Below, piece by piece: positions 20,671 through 31,699 of a DNA stretch of 64,000 nt. The stretch lies in contig NC_059409.1 in assembly GCF_905220565.1 (NCBI RefSeq), forward strand, positions 13,758,549 to 13,822,548. Direction: 5' to 3'. A model generated the notes under the pieces. It did not search any database, was not told where the DNA came from, and saw only the letters and a program-made list of their open reading frames with translations. The stretch comes from Melitaea cinxia (lineage: Eukaryota; Arthropoda; Insecta; Lepidoptera; Nymphalidae). Made by a program: the position numbers and the translations under genes. Within the stretch, counting starts at the first letter, position 1; each line of letters begins with the position of its first letter.

Positions 20671-23225
20671 AAAAGCTTTAGTAGTAATAGATAAGTACAA
20701 GTCCAGTAAACCTCACAAGGCTTATAATCAAATAAATTGTCCATTACTACATGGATATAATTATCAGCGACAATATACTTGAGATCAACGGCTCTATTAA
20801 CAGTTAATATCAAATGTGTGTAACGTTCTCACAATCGTTCATTTATTAATATTAGAGGCAAAATGGCCTAAGTAAAAAATAAAGATTTTCAAAATTTAAA
20901 AATTAAATAAAATTATTTGTCGCTTATTTAAATCTTTCTTTATACGTGTGTTTAATAAATATTATTAATAGCATTAAACTAATTAATATTTTGAAACTAC
21001 CAATACTTCGGCGTTGTTGCAGGCGCTATATGTCCGTAGTCTCGTAGAATCCAATGTCCATAACAACCATGAATGTTTAAAAACGTATGTCAAGCCTATA
21101 TATATTACACAGTGAATTTTTTATATTAATTTAATATTGTAATTTTATTCAATATAATTCTAAATGTACAATAAATTATAAAAATAAAATCCAAGAATGA
21201 GTAATATCTGTGGCATATAATGTGTGAAAATACGGCATAAAATCCTATATTTTCTATTATTTTTAGTACCCTACATATGGTTATTACTAAAAATAATACT
21301 ACTAACTAAAGAGGAACAGAAGCAAATTATAACATATTTTAGCTAAAACATAACTTTAGCATCAACTTACTACATACTTAAAATATTAAATAATATTAGT
21401 AAACAAAAACGAAAATCAAAATTAATGAATAAGTTAAATCAAAAGATTTTGTTAAATAAAATTGAAAATTAAATATAATTTAGACAAAAATCGTCTTATG
21501 ACACTTTGCTTCAATAGAATTTAAAGCTCTTATATTAGTCGGGATTCGCCATTCATCCTCTGACAGCTATATATGGCAATAATTCTTTTTAATGCCCCAT
21601 TTGATTAGAGGCACAAAAGACGAACCACGGAGGCTATTCACAAGGCTGTTTAGCTATGATTTATCCGTTGTTTCATTTTTAGTTCGTGTCTCAACACCTA
21701 CTTAAGTACATCTTTCATAATTAGTTTATGTAATTTAATCTTGTTGTTTAAAACTGAATATCGGTCAGCTTTCTAAATTAGAAATCTGCGTGAACGTTAC
21801 AGCGATAACTTTATTTATAATGTTTAGTTAAAACGGTTTTGGTTTTGGTACAAATATCTGATGAAAAATTATCATTTTATAAACATGTAGTTTTTTTTTT
21901 AATTCCTTATGGCATACATTAAATAATTTCGTATAATAAGAAATAAAAGAAAACTTTTATAAAACTATTGCAAATAATCGATAAGAACCGAAAATATAAG
22001 TACTGTTTTTTTTTATAATCGCAAATACTTATCACTACTTTCAATGCTAATTTTCTTAGTACACCTCAATATTACAAGCTCACATATACAAAAATTTTTA
22101 CCCAAAAAGTTTTGAGGCTGCCGAACTATTTAGTAATCGAAATGTGTTCAGTTTTATTGTCTATACAGTTACATTTTCTGGGAATGACCGGTAAGATTGT
22201 AGCCAAGATAAAAAAGGACAAAAATGATACGGACACTACCGATAAAAAATACTCGTATGTTTTGACAGGGGTAGTAATAATTTGCTCCACAAAAAAAAAC
22301 ATAAAATATCCTGATAAATGCCTGGCACGGTTATGTGAGTGGCAGACGGACATGACACACCAAAACCTTCGACTTGACCACCTGTTACTGAACGATAAAT
22401 CCTATCAAGTCAAATCATCTTAACCTTTATTAATTTGAAGAAATATAGACAAATTGAGATTCATTTTTGTAGACAATAAGGTAAAAAAAAAACCTTATCA
22501 ACTATTAAAAAAAAACTCAAAATGAAAATCAAAAACAGCTTTATTCAAAAAGGCCCCAAGAGCACTTTCGAATCATCATTTTACAAATTAAACTTATAAA
22601 AATAAATTATTATTTTTGTAAAAGTAAAGCTACCACAGATTCGAAATGTAGATTCTGCAGTGAAGATAGAAAAAGCAGAATATAAAAAATTAGCAAGATG
22701 ATTAAGGTTTATTATTTAATGTTCAATTGTATTATTTAAATATTCTTAAAATAATTAATCAACTAATTAGTTTAATAAATTGCTAATGGACATGCAAAGT
22801 TAATATGTCATGTAGTTAATACTTTACATATTTATGAAGATAAACTAACGCAAATGTATAGAAGCTTGATTTGTCGTCACTACTCAAGTTAAACTTGGGC
22901 ACGAACTGTTTTTTTGTCGTTAAACGCCGCGGCCATCTGGCAAACATTTTTTATACATAAAAAACATGCCTGACCCTTTCTTACCTTTTGTGCTAGCCCT
23001 CGATTTTTTTTTAACTGAGTAGACCCCTCACAATATGTTGAATTAGCGTATTAGTAAAATTTTATAAAACCTGATGAAGTTTTTGATTGAACCGGCTAAC
23101 GGATTGTGCCTTAACGGTTTCTTATTTATACGTTCCATGTTATGAATTGAATATTTTTTTTTAACACCATTATCGATTTCATACGCACTTACCGTCCGAG
23201 TACACCTGCGTTCAATTTATTTTCT
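20671..23225. other. AT-rich DNA, no gene supported
   Basis: A frame of 103 codons at 22112-22423 starts in T-rich sequence and has no splice or promoter partner. A patch at 22900-22960 (GTTAAACGCCGCGGCCATCT) is GC-richer. Nothing else was recognised. Confidence 0.4.
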
Positions 23226-24770
23226 AATCTATAATAATATATAATATATATAAAAGCGAAAGGTCACTCACTCATCACGAAATCTCCGAAACTATAACAC
23301 CTACAAACTTGAAATTTGGCAGGTAGGCTCCTTATAAGACGTAGGCATCCGCTAAGAACGGGTTTTACGAAATTCGACCCCTAAGGGGGTAAAACGGGGG
23401 TTGCAAGTTTGTATGAAAGTCCTATGTTTTTGAAGTAAAAGACTTGAAATTTAAAATGTATGCTCTATAGATGATGAAAAGGTGTCTAAATAGTGTATCT
23501 TTAGAAATTAACTCCCTTTTGGGGTTAAAACGGGGGATGGTAGGTTTACTCACTCATCACGAAATCTCCGAAACTATAACACCTACAAACTTGAGATTTG
23601 GCAGATAGGCTCCTTATAGAGCTTAAACATTTGATAAGAACGAATTTTACGAAATTCGACCCCTAAGGGGGTAAAACAGGGGTTGAAAGTTTGTATGAAA
23701 GTCCTATGTTTTTGAAGTAAGAGACTTGAAATTTAAAATGTATGCTCCATAGACGATGAAAAGATATCCAAATAATGTATCTTTAGAAATCAACTCCCTT
23801 TTGGGGTTAAAACGGGGGATGGTAGGTTTACTCACTAATCACGAAATCTCCGAAACTATAACACCTACAAACTTGAAATTTGGCAGATAGGCTCCTTATA
23901 GGGCTTAGACATTTGTTAAGAAGGGGTTTTACGAAATTCGACCCCTAAGGGGGTAAAACGGGGGTTGAAAGTTTGTATGAAAGTCCTATGTTTTTGAAGT
24001 AAGAGACTTGAAATTTAAAATGTATGCTCTTTAGATGGTGAAAAGGTGTCCAAATAATGTATCTTTAGAATTCAACTCCCTTTTAGGGTTAAAACAGGGG
24101 ATGTTAGGTTGACTCCCTCATCACGAAATCTCCGAAACAATAACAGCCATAAAGTTGGAATTTAGCAGGTAGGTTTCTTATAGGGCGTAAACTACCGCTA
24201 AGAATGGATTTTACGAAAATCGACCCCTAAAGGGGTAAAACGGGGGTTCAAAGTTTGTATGAAAATCTTATGTTTTTGAAGTAAGAAACTTGAAATTTAA
24301 TATATATGCTCTATAGATGGTGAGAAGGTGTCCAAATAATACATCGTAATCTATATTTGTATAAAAGAGAAAGGTCACTAACTCACTCATCACGAGAACT
24401 CAAAAATCGCAAGATGGTCTATCCATCCAGGTTGGACAAAGATAAAATTTGGCAGGGAGGTAGATTATAGTTAGCAGACGTCCGCTAAGAACGGATTTTA
24501 CGATATTCCACCGCTAAAGGGGTTTAATTGGGGTTGATAGTTTGTATGAAACATATACAGCCTGAAAATAAAACTAAAAATGTGGTGTATAGAGAGGTTT
24601 TATAAAAATAACTATTAAATTATACTACATTGTGCCTTTTAAAAAGTTACTCAGTTTGATAAGCATTTCAAGTGACTGAAATAAAAAAATAATTTGCGTT
24701 AAACATCTTAATAGTAATGCATATCTTCATAACCAAGCGGACGTAGTCGCGGGCAACAGTTAGTATATTA
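23226..24770 (+). mobile_element. Helitron-like element with internal tandem array
   Basis: Opens with TCTATAATAATATATAATAT and AAAGCGAAAGGTCACTCACT. The right end, GCGGACGTAGTCGCGGGC followed by AACAGTTAG, looks like a Helitron terminal hairpin. A second copy of the opening (TCTATATTTGTATAAAAGAG) appears at about 24349, after the array, so the unit may be two related elements fused head to tail. No helicase frame is present. Confidence 0.55.
23271..24348 (+). repeat. 282-bp tandem array, about 3.8 units
   Basis: The landmark CTCATCACGAAATCTCCGAA starts at 23271, 23553 (exact), 23835 (as CTAATC) and 24117, giving three successive periods of exactly 282 bp. Each unit has a CCCCTAAGGGGGTAAAACGG segment and GTATGAAAGTCCTATGTTTT. 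The fourth unit is the most diverged and is cut off by the next opening sequence. Confidence 0.93.
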
Positions 24771-24987
24771 TATTACAAAGTCCCCAAAAGTGTATGTGAT
24801 CGAGTCGCTCAAAATCTACTAAACGGATTTTCATGCGGTTTCACCATTGGAGAGAGGCTCCACCATTGGCAAGAGGTAGGTTTACGGAACGGCTAAGCCG
24901 ATTTTGATGAGAGTTTCACTGGAAGTTTGCCGGGAAAACTTTGTGACACACTAATTTCAACGCGGGCGAAGCCGCGGGCACAGCTAG
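24771..24987 (+). mobile_element. short Helitron-like element
   Basis: Begins around CAAAGTCCCCAAAAGTGTAT. The 3' end GCGGGCGAAGCCGCGGGCAC followed by AGCTAG (CTAG at 24984-24987) forms a GC hairpin just before CTAG and a following T, as Helitrons do. Confidence 0.65.
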
Positions 24988-25939
24988 TATTTATATCGAA
25001 GTATTTCGTATGAACGTATTTGTATAGAACAAGCTAATAATAAGCGTTTCATAATCTGTCTTCGTAATCAAAACGACAGCCTCAAAATTTCGTAATACTC
25101 AAGTTCAAAAGCAAGCCGACTGTAGTGCCAATCGAAGTCCTCGAAAATTAAAAAAAAAAATATGTCCCGGTTTGCGACCGAGTGCGTGACTGAGTGAGTG
25201 AGTGAACGAACGTGAATGAAATATCGGTCTGCGGATCTCTGTGTTTATTGTATTAAATACTTTTCACAATAGGTAATATCGCGTTTTGTATGCATGCGGG
25301 GGTTGAATTGAAGGAATGCAGATCATAGAATTTGTGCAGCGGAATTTCCGAGGGGAGTTTACACATCGTATCAAAAGCTCATTCTTAATTGATTTGTTGG
25401 AAGACAATGTTGATTTTAAAATTTATTACTTAAGCTTTGATTTGCTTCTAATTTAATATTTTGTGAACATTATTTTTCAGTGCAATAAAGTATATAATAA
25501 TATGGTGCTGCTTTTGCTCCTTAATAAACGAAAAATGGGATAGAAATATCGAAATTACAAGAACTAACCTACTTTAAAATGTTGCCATAAATTGTTAGTC
25601 AATATCCTTGATATTATAAGTAGTCTTCTTCATTCTACGTTACATTGGCAAAATCATCTTTGCTAATTTGGCACTAATTTGGAAGCCGTTAATCTGGATG
25701 AATGAATGAATGAATGGTATTATAAGTATATATTATTATAAATATCAAGCAAACGCAATTATTTTGATAACTACAGTTTTGGTTTGATTAGTAAAAAGGC
25801 AAACAAACATACTTGATCAGTGGAAGGACATTTACATCTGTTGCAGTGCAGTATATAGAGGACATAAATAAAATTATTTTTACGTAAAGTTTCATGTTTA
25901 TATATCTATCTTTAGTAACTATTTTAAAGTTACATTAAA
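24988..25939. other. AT-rich DNA with small simple repeats
   Basis: GAGT repeats at about 25188-25205 and AATG repeats at about 25697-25714. No supported gene. Confidence 0.4.
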
Positions 25940-26128
25940 CTACAATAACAAAAAATCGTAAAGTTCAAAACGAAACCAGTTCCATACATTCGGCCAAGAT
26001 ACAAGATTGCATGTCAAACATCCCCTATTAGGCTTCGTGACTGCTCGAGCCATTTCGCCGCTGTACTCGTATTTATAGGAACGTTTCGTGCGACACGCCG
26101 TAGACACTAGTCTACTACGTACGAACAA
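25940..26128 (-). promoter_or_regulatory. possible TATA/initiator promoter with a short downstream frame (weak)
   Basis: On the minus strand TATAAATA (26077-26070) lies about 35 bases upstream of a CAGT initiator-like site (26043-26040). An ATG in good context, GCGAAATGGCT, falls between them and opens a short frame ending at 25940 with a tryptophan-rich tail (SWPNVWNW). The start codon is too near the TATA box to be translated from a start site at CAGT, so promoter and frame cannot both be right as drawn. Confidence 0.2.
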
Positions 26129-26960
26129 AAACGTTGCACCTAAGAAATGAAATAGAACTTATGTTGCTGGATGAATGTTTGAAATAGTCGTTATATTTCA
26201 TTTTCTTGTTAATTTTATACCTGTCAAATTTTATTTTTCTTTTCTTAAACAGTATTAAAATAAAAATAAGAGACTATGAATGAATGATGGTCAAGCAATA
26301 AAGTACAAAGTATAGGATTAGTTAGAAATTATATCACATGTAGATATAGAAAAAATATTCACATGCTCAATCATTATAATTATACTCGAAACTTGTTACC
26401 AATATCAATTTATACAATAACCAAACTTATTAAATTAAATATTTATGGAAATAGCCAATGTTGCTTCACAAAGAAAATACATTTATATATACAAAGATTT
26501 CAAAACTTAAAATTGTTTTAGATCTTATTTTATTCAAATAATTCATTTGAAATTTGAATAGATATATTTTTTATATTAATAATATAATCTAATCTCTATA
26601 TCTGTATATAATAATATAATATATAATTATATAATCTTTCTTACGCTAGAAGTATAAAAAAAATCGAACAAGAAATAATCGTACCTATGTCATATACCTA
26701 TGAGTATTTAAAAAAAAAGATTATTACAGATTAAAATTTCAGTTTCAGTTTTCCACAATCTTCATCCAGCCTACACCGGCAATATTACGTAGATTAAAAC
26801 AATAAAATTTAAATAATTAATAGACATAAAAAATAAATTAAGTTAACAATATGACAGTTTAAGTATCAATAATATTTGATTATTTATGCAATGAAATAAT
26901 TTAATAAAACGTTGCACCCTCATCAGGCGAACGTCATCAGAGGTGGGCAGAGGCCACGGG
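26129..26960. other. AT-rich DNA, nothing recognised
   Basis: Strongly A/T low-complexity, especially 26560-26640. Confidence 0.45.
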
Positions 26961-27063
26961 TCACACGTCGTGGCACGGACATCTCCGCCCCGCCCTTGGA
27001 CGCGATGCCCTGTCGGAACTATCTGTAGTGTCAGCATTATCTTCGAACATACACGTCTTGCAA
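26961..27063 (-). CDS. candidate terminal exon in a GC-rich islet, unknown (weak)
   Basis: A strong acceptor on the minus strand (CTTTTTTTTTTAATTTAG) ends at 27064. It is followed by one base plus 33 codons, Arg- and Cys-rich at the end (RRCPCHDV), closed by TGA at 26963-26961. A possible upstream partner is the frame ending at donor AA|GTAAAAATG (27324), which would keep phase and could start at an ATG near 27472. That pairing conflicts with the plus-strand exon called at 27371-27461. Two other frames across the islet are also partly open. Confidence 0.2.
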
Positions 27064-27370
27064 CTAAATTAAAAAAAAAAGTGAAGGTTAACTATATTAT
27101 TACAAAAATTACATTAGTTTATAAAAAAAAGAAACTGTAATTTACAATGTAAAGAAGTCATATTATAAGCTAAAAATATTTCTTAAATTTCAATATTATG
27201 AATTTTAGACTCAAAAACTCAAGCCCAAAGTACAATTAATTACAAATTTTAATTCATAAAGAATATTTGTATAACCTCTGGCTAATTGTCGATGCGTCAC
27301 AGTATAACTGTATACATTTTTACTTTGCTGACGGTACAATGCTTGGGTACTTATTCCTATTTTTTCGTAG

Positions 27371-27461
27371 GGCGGTGCTAGGCGGGGACGGTACCGCGCG
27401 TGGCCTTTGGCTATCCGCCCGCCCAGGGCCGGCCGGGCGCAGCCTTGCGCCGACGTGGAAG
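27371..27461 (+). CDS. candidate internal exon in a GC-rich islet, unknown (weak)
   Basis: A textbook acceptor, TTATTCCTATTTTTTCGTAG, opens a 91-bp block that is extremely GC-rich for this window. It closes at AAG|GTGAACATG, a good donor. Two of three frames are open: one Ala- and Gly-rich (AVLGGDGTARGLWLSARPGP), the other Arg-rich. The bracketing by two splice signals is notable, but the minus strand also has an open reading here (see 26961-27063). Confidence 0.22.
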
Positions 27462-28184
27462 GTGAACATGAACTTGTGATATTACGTGACTCATTATTTA
27501 TGAAAATCAAAAACAAAATATTTTCTTTTTCCCATCCGATAGTTGTCGTAATCATTGTACCTAATATATTAAATAAAATATTGTTTTATCTATTTTAAGA
27601 TAAGAATAGTAATTAGTTAAAGACATTGTGAAAAATATACCTAACGCTGTTGAAGTATTTAAGTGTTATAAATATGTCTAACTTTTAGAAACATTTTAGA
27701 TACTAAGTAAAGTAAAAGATGACACTCGAATAAATATATGCATTTTGCAACAAACCCAAAGAAGATCGCTGAACTAAAATAAAAATAACGGACCTAAATA
27801 ATATTTCTTATGGTGGTGCAGAATCCCTCATATTCCACGATTTTAACCTGGTCAATTATATTTTTTATTAAAACTTTAAGTTTTTATCCTAATACCTTAA
27901 AAAGGTAATCACTCAACTAACGTTATATTTTTTAATACAACCATATGCTATCCCATTCAACCCTTTAATCTACTGACCTATTTCATAATACCCTTACTTC
28001 CTTCGAAGTTGTTATGCATCACGTACAAAAAGTTTATTTAGAAACTAAAGCACGTGCCGCTTGCCGCTAAACGACTTATAACGCATCCATAGAAAAAAGG
28101 TTTTAATCAAATTGTAAGCATGGTGCAGTTGCTATGGACTCTTAAATACAGAGAGTATCGAGAGTATTCATTTTCAATTTTTTT
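27462..28184. other. AT-rich DNA, nothing recognised
   Basis: No supported frame or repeat end. Confidence 0.4.
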
Positions 28185-28425
28185 TCACAAAAGCCCTGGG
28201 AAAGTACCTCGACCTTACGGAAGATCACAGCTAAATAATACTGCTTTCAAGCATTGTTGTGTTCGTGTGGTGAGTAAGGTAACCAGAGCTCCTGGGAGGG
28301 ATTAGGTATAGGGTCGGCAACACGCTTGCGATGCTTCTGATGTTGCAGGCGTCGATAAACGACGGTAATCATTTACCATCAGGTAATCCACACAATTGTT
28401 TGCCGACCTAATTGTATAAAAAACT
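28185..28425 (+). mobile_element. family A retroposon copy, 5' truncated
   Basis: Begins at GGAAAGTACCTCGACCTTAC, lacking the first 60 bases or so, and ends TGCCGACCTAATTGTATAAA. Confidence 0.75.
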
Positions 28426-29322
28426 GGACTGAAACATAGTTATATATATTAACATATAGTTGTACAAACAACTGGCGCTTATCGCTTTATAGTCTCTCTT
28501 CCAGATAACTATAGAATGGATAATTTGCTAGGAACAAAATTTTAGGTGGTGGAAATTTAGCCCTAAAATTTTACAAGATTTAAAACAAATATCAAGTAGA
28601 AAAAAGGCAGTCAGTTCATGAAATACTAATAATACGGAATGTGTTATTCTATAAAAAAATGAACCGACTAAGTCTTGATATGATAATTGTCTAGCATATA
28701 AATTATATTTTTAAAGAATTATTATTTAAATTCAATTAACAATAGAAAAAAAAAATAGTCGCTTAGTTTCATACACAAGACGTAACTTACTGCATTTTCA
28801 AAATAAACAAAGCAATGTAATTTTGTATCAGATGGCACAGACATTACTAGCACCGGTCGCTGGACAAAGTAATCTGCTATACCGTTCTGCGATTTTATAA
28901 TCTTTCAATGCACAATTCCATATTTTATGTCTTCAGGAATGCCTAAAATGTTGCTTATGTCCATCGACAAATTATTAAAAATATATACAATCAATAAAAA
29001 TGTTTTAAGAGCTTCGTTACTCAAGATTGCCAAAAGAGAACTTAGTAAAGGAACGTTGGTTACTTTACCTTTTAAAAACGTTAAAGACTAAATTAATGTA
29101 CTTGTCTCTGGACGCTTACTTTGAAAAGGCTATAAGGCACTAAATTATTTTCTAAATTGTACTAACAAACTAAAAAAAGGCAAGCATAATTAAGTATTCA
29201 ATTATATCACAAGAACAAAAAAAAATGTTTGCGTGCAATTCGCCTGCGGCAGAAGTGAAACTACTGAAAACTAGCCTACGAGATTTTTTTTACCGCAAAT
29301 CAAAAACTGATTTGAAAAATTT
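28426..29322. other. AT-rich DNA, nothing recognised
   Basis: A 62-codon frame at 29225-29413 runs into the next repeat and is not supported. Confidence 0.4.
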
Positions 29323-29607
29323 AACTGAGGTAGGGCACAGCTGGAATTTCCTGCTCAAAATATGGAGCAGCCCGACTGGGGAAGTACCTCGACCTTACAG
29401 AAGATCACAGTAAAATAATACTGTTTTCAAGCAGTATTGTGTTCCTGTTGGTGAGTAAGGTGACCAGAACTCCTGGGGGGATTGGAGATTGCGTCGGCAA
29501 CGCGCTTGCGATGCTTCTGGTGTTACGGGTGTCTATAAGCTACGGTAATCGCTTACCATCAGGTGAGCCGTACGCTTGTTTGCCGACCTAGTGACATTAA
29601 AAAAATC
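29323..29607 (+). mobile_element. family A retroposon copy, full length
   Basis: Begins AACTGAGGTAGGGCACAGCT and ends GCCGACCTAGTGACATTAAA. It is followed within two bases by a SINE, suggesting that one inserted at the end of the other. Confidence 0.85.
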
Positions 29608-29608
29608 A

Positions 29609-29795
29609 CGCCGACGCGTTGGCCCAGCGGTCGTAGCACTGGCTGTTGCGCTGGCGGTCGCGGGTTCGATTCCCGCTGACGAAATACATTAATATCGGCC
29701 ATATTGATGTTTGTCGTGGTCTGGGCGTTGTGCTTGTGTATTGTGTGTTTCCGGACCCCCGACACAGGAGAAAATCCTACGGGGACCGTTGAGTG
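29609..29795 (+). mobile_element. tRNA-headed SINE (family B, subfamily 1)
   Basis: The head has the A box TGGCCCAGCGG and B box GGTTCGATTCC, both consensus pol III promoters. The body has ATTGATGTTTGTCGTGGTCT and TTGTGTATTGTGTGTTTCCG, ending GTTGAGTGTGAAGTGTTTA. It is the best preserved short-body copy in the window. Confidence 0.85.
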
Positions 29796-30013
29796 TGAAG
29801 TGTTTATTTATTTTAAATATAAGATACCGTGTAATGTATTCTATCTCATTCTCTCCTATAACTTTATATGTTTCTTACTTTATCGTGACGCATTTTCGTT
29901 TCATCGAGTTTCAAATCACGATTCTAAAAAAGTTTCACTTCAGAAAACAAAATATACTAAGAGAATCGTAATGCGCCATTTTAGCAAACGCCGTTGACCA
30001 AAAAGAAGCTCAC
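29796..30013. other. AT-rich DNA, nothing recognised
   Basis: The open frames here only extend out of the preceding SINE. Confidence 0.35.
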
Positions 30014-30073
30014 CGTCACGGTCATGATCTGGTCCGCGGCCACGTAGGAAGTCATTTGTCGTCCGTCACACAT
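30014..30073 (-). CDS. possible 20-codon first exon, unknown (weak)
   Basis: On the minus strand an ATG (30073-30071) opens 20 codons, including SYVAADQIMTVT, that end exactly at ACG|GTGAGC, a good donor. The block is GC-richer than its surroundings. Read through, the frame closes ten codons later at TAA. No partner exon was found. Confidence 0.15.
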
Positions 30074-30297
30074 GTGACTCGATACACTCCACCTATTGTC
30101 TTGTATTGTACTGATCTGACGCATGTCGCAAGCATACGGATTTAATGATTAAACGTTTTTTATTCCTCTTAGGTGATTCTACGCGGTAACGATTTAAATA
30201 AAGGCAATTAGCAGAATTTTGTAGATCATGAGCGTTTTTCTTATCAACATTCTATCTTATGCACGCTATTTTAATTTTTGTCTAAGTAGTTCTAGAA

Positions 30298-30642
30298 ATC
30301 GCTTTAGCCTGTAAGATGCCACTGCTAGGCATAGGCCTCTTTCCCCATGTAGGAGAAGGATCAGAGCTTAATCCATCAAGCTGCTCCAATGCGGGTTGGC
30401 GGATATATTTCCTATCATAAGTAACGATCGCTATCAGGTTATACATGATAACAACCGGGACCGGCGGCCTAATGTGCTCTCCGAGGCACGGTGCGGAGAC
30501 CCACAAGGATTGCATAAACGCCCAGACCACGGCAAACATCTGTTTGATCAATACAAATGTTTGTCATGTACTAGGATCGAACCCGCAACCGTCAGATCAA
30601 CAGTCACAAACCAGTACTGTGACCGTTGCGCCGACGGGTTGC
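30298..30642 (-). mobile_element. full-length tRNA-headed SINE (family B, long body)
   Basis: The plus strand shows the reverse complement of the SINE. The 3' end (GCATAGGCCTCTTTCCCCAT, CTTAATCCATCAAGCTGCTC) comes first, then the body (AACGATCGCTATCAGG, TCTCCGAGGCACGGTGCGG, CCCAGACCACGGCAAACATC). The tRNA-like head comes last (GGATCGAACCCGCAACCGTC to GTTGCGCCGACG). The overlapping frames on both strands here are repeat sequence. Confidence 0.85.
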
Positions 30643-30896
30643 TAGTTCTAGAAGTAAGATTGATAAAAAATATTTTTAAGCCCGGTTTACTAAGAATCTT
30701 AAAAAGGGAAAACGTAGGGAGTTATTCAAAGAGTTGAAAATGAAGGTATTTTCACGATACACGCTGCTCTCTAAACATGTCTTTGAAACAAGTGAATGTT
30801 TCCCTCCTACAACAGCTATTAAACAGTATTTTACTTAAGTCGTAGTACCTAAGATTCTATCAAAGTCATATGACGTTACGCATCAGCCTCGTCCAA

Positions 30897-31028
30897 ATGA
30901 CAACCATCATACTAACGATCTTAACGCTTTGCTGCCTCAAGATTGCCTCTAGACCATTGCCCCCTGCTCTCTGGCACATGACAGCACCGCAACGTCCGAA
31001 ACTTCCGTGTTGGTACAACACGCCGTAA
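30897..31028 (+). CDS. possible small secreted peptide, 43 residues, unknown
   Basis: ATG in excellent context (GTCCAAATGACA) opens 43 codons ending at TAA 31026-31028. Residues 1-18 look like a signal peptide: short polar start, hydrophobic core IILTILTLCCL, small residues IAS before a likely cleavage site. The remaining 25 residues are Pro-rich with two Trp and one Cys (ALWHMTAPQRPKLPCWYNTP), which could be a peptide hormone precursor or an effector. I match it to no known neuropeptide. A donor-like G|GTACAAC near the end means it could instead be the first exon of a longer secreted protein. The block is GC-richer than its surroundings, and minus-strand frames are open too (one ends a candidate exon after CCATTGTAACTGCAG), so strand is not certain. 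Confidence 0.28.
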   Translation: MTTIILTILTLCCLKIASRPLPPALWHMTAPQRPKLPCWYNTP

Positions 31029-31043
31029 TTATATATGGCAAAT

Positions 31044-31283
31044 TCATCTGCAGTTACAATGGAAAGATAATTTAAATATTTTTATCAATATAACAGGTGT
31101 TTCTCTGATTATGTTTCTATGTTCTTCTGTACGAATAATAGAACTATCTGAATCTATTCTTCTATGGTTTTGCTCGTTATTTATTACGTGACAATCTTTA
31201 TAGTTATTAGAACACAGAATCTTTTGATACGGACATTTGAAATACATAACAATTAAGTCAACCAAAATGTTTTGATTTGTCAC
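31044..31283 (-). CDS. 79-codon frame, unknown (weak)
   Basis: An ATG-initiated minus frame with Asn, Ile and Arg richness (HRRIDSDSSIIRTEEHRNII in the middle), ending next to the acceptor-like CCATTGTAACTGCAG. It has neither clear donor nor promoter, and its composition is within reach of chance in AT-rich DNA. Confidence 0.13.
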   Translation of the reverse strand: MTNQNILVDLIVMYFKCPYQKILCSNNYKDCHVINNEQNHRRIDSDSSIIRTEEHRNIIRETPVILIKIFKLSFHCNCR

Positions 31284-31378
31284 AAAAGGTGCTCAAACCA
31301 GCTGTATTTTGGGTCTTGCAAGCAAATAGTTGCAACTGCTATACGCTAGAAGCTGTTATAAGAATGAGGTTCATAAAC

Positions 31379-31545
31379 ATTTTTGAATGTCATATCAAAA
31401 ATTGACCGCTCCAGCGGGATTCGAACCCGCGTCTCCGACTGACCGTGTCGGCGCTCTAGCCAATTAAGCTATGGAACGATGTGCCCGCCAGAGCGAAATT
31501 CTTGATATGATGATTTCTATTTTCGGTTTAAGCGAACCGAATGCG
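31379..31545. mobile_element. family T element, copy 2, lacking the right terminal repeat
   Basis: The left 28 bases (31379-31406) match copy 1 with one change, and homology continues to about 31545 (GGTTTAAGCGAACCG). It breaks exactly where copy 1 runs into its right inverted repeat. Outside the tRNA-like core the two copies differ at several positions. Confidence 0.7.
31407..31478 (-). tRNA. tRNA-like gene, identical to the one at 1133-1204
   Basis: All 72 bases equal copy 1, including the acceptor stem, both internal promoter boxes, the GGT anticodon position and the odd C before it. The T-run terminator just beyond the 3' end is kept. Identity here against visible divergence in the flanks suggests either selection on the tRNA-like part or a recent common origin with uneven decay. 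Confidence 0.6.
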
Positions 31546-31699
31546 ATGAGGTTCATTTTGTAATCTAAAACAACGGAAAAGGGTTTGCGCTTTGACGTAA
31601 AATCTGTTGCTATACGTAAACTGTAATCTATCAAGTAATCAGACTTACGATTCAGCCTGTAACGTTCCATAAATGTTTATATGTAATATGTTTTATAGG

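Noticed and set aside
22112..22423. 103-codon plus frame as a gene
   Set aside because: Lys-, Asp- and Ile-rich text in AT-rich DNA, no splice or promoter signal, and a 75-codon frame on the opposite strand.
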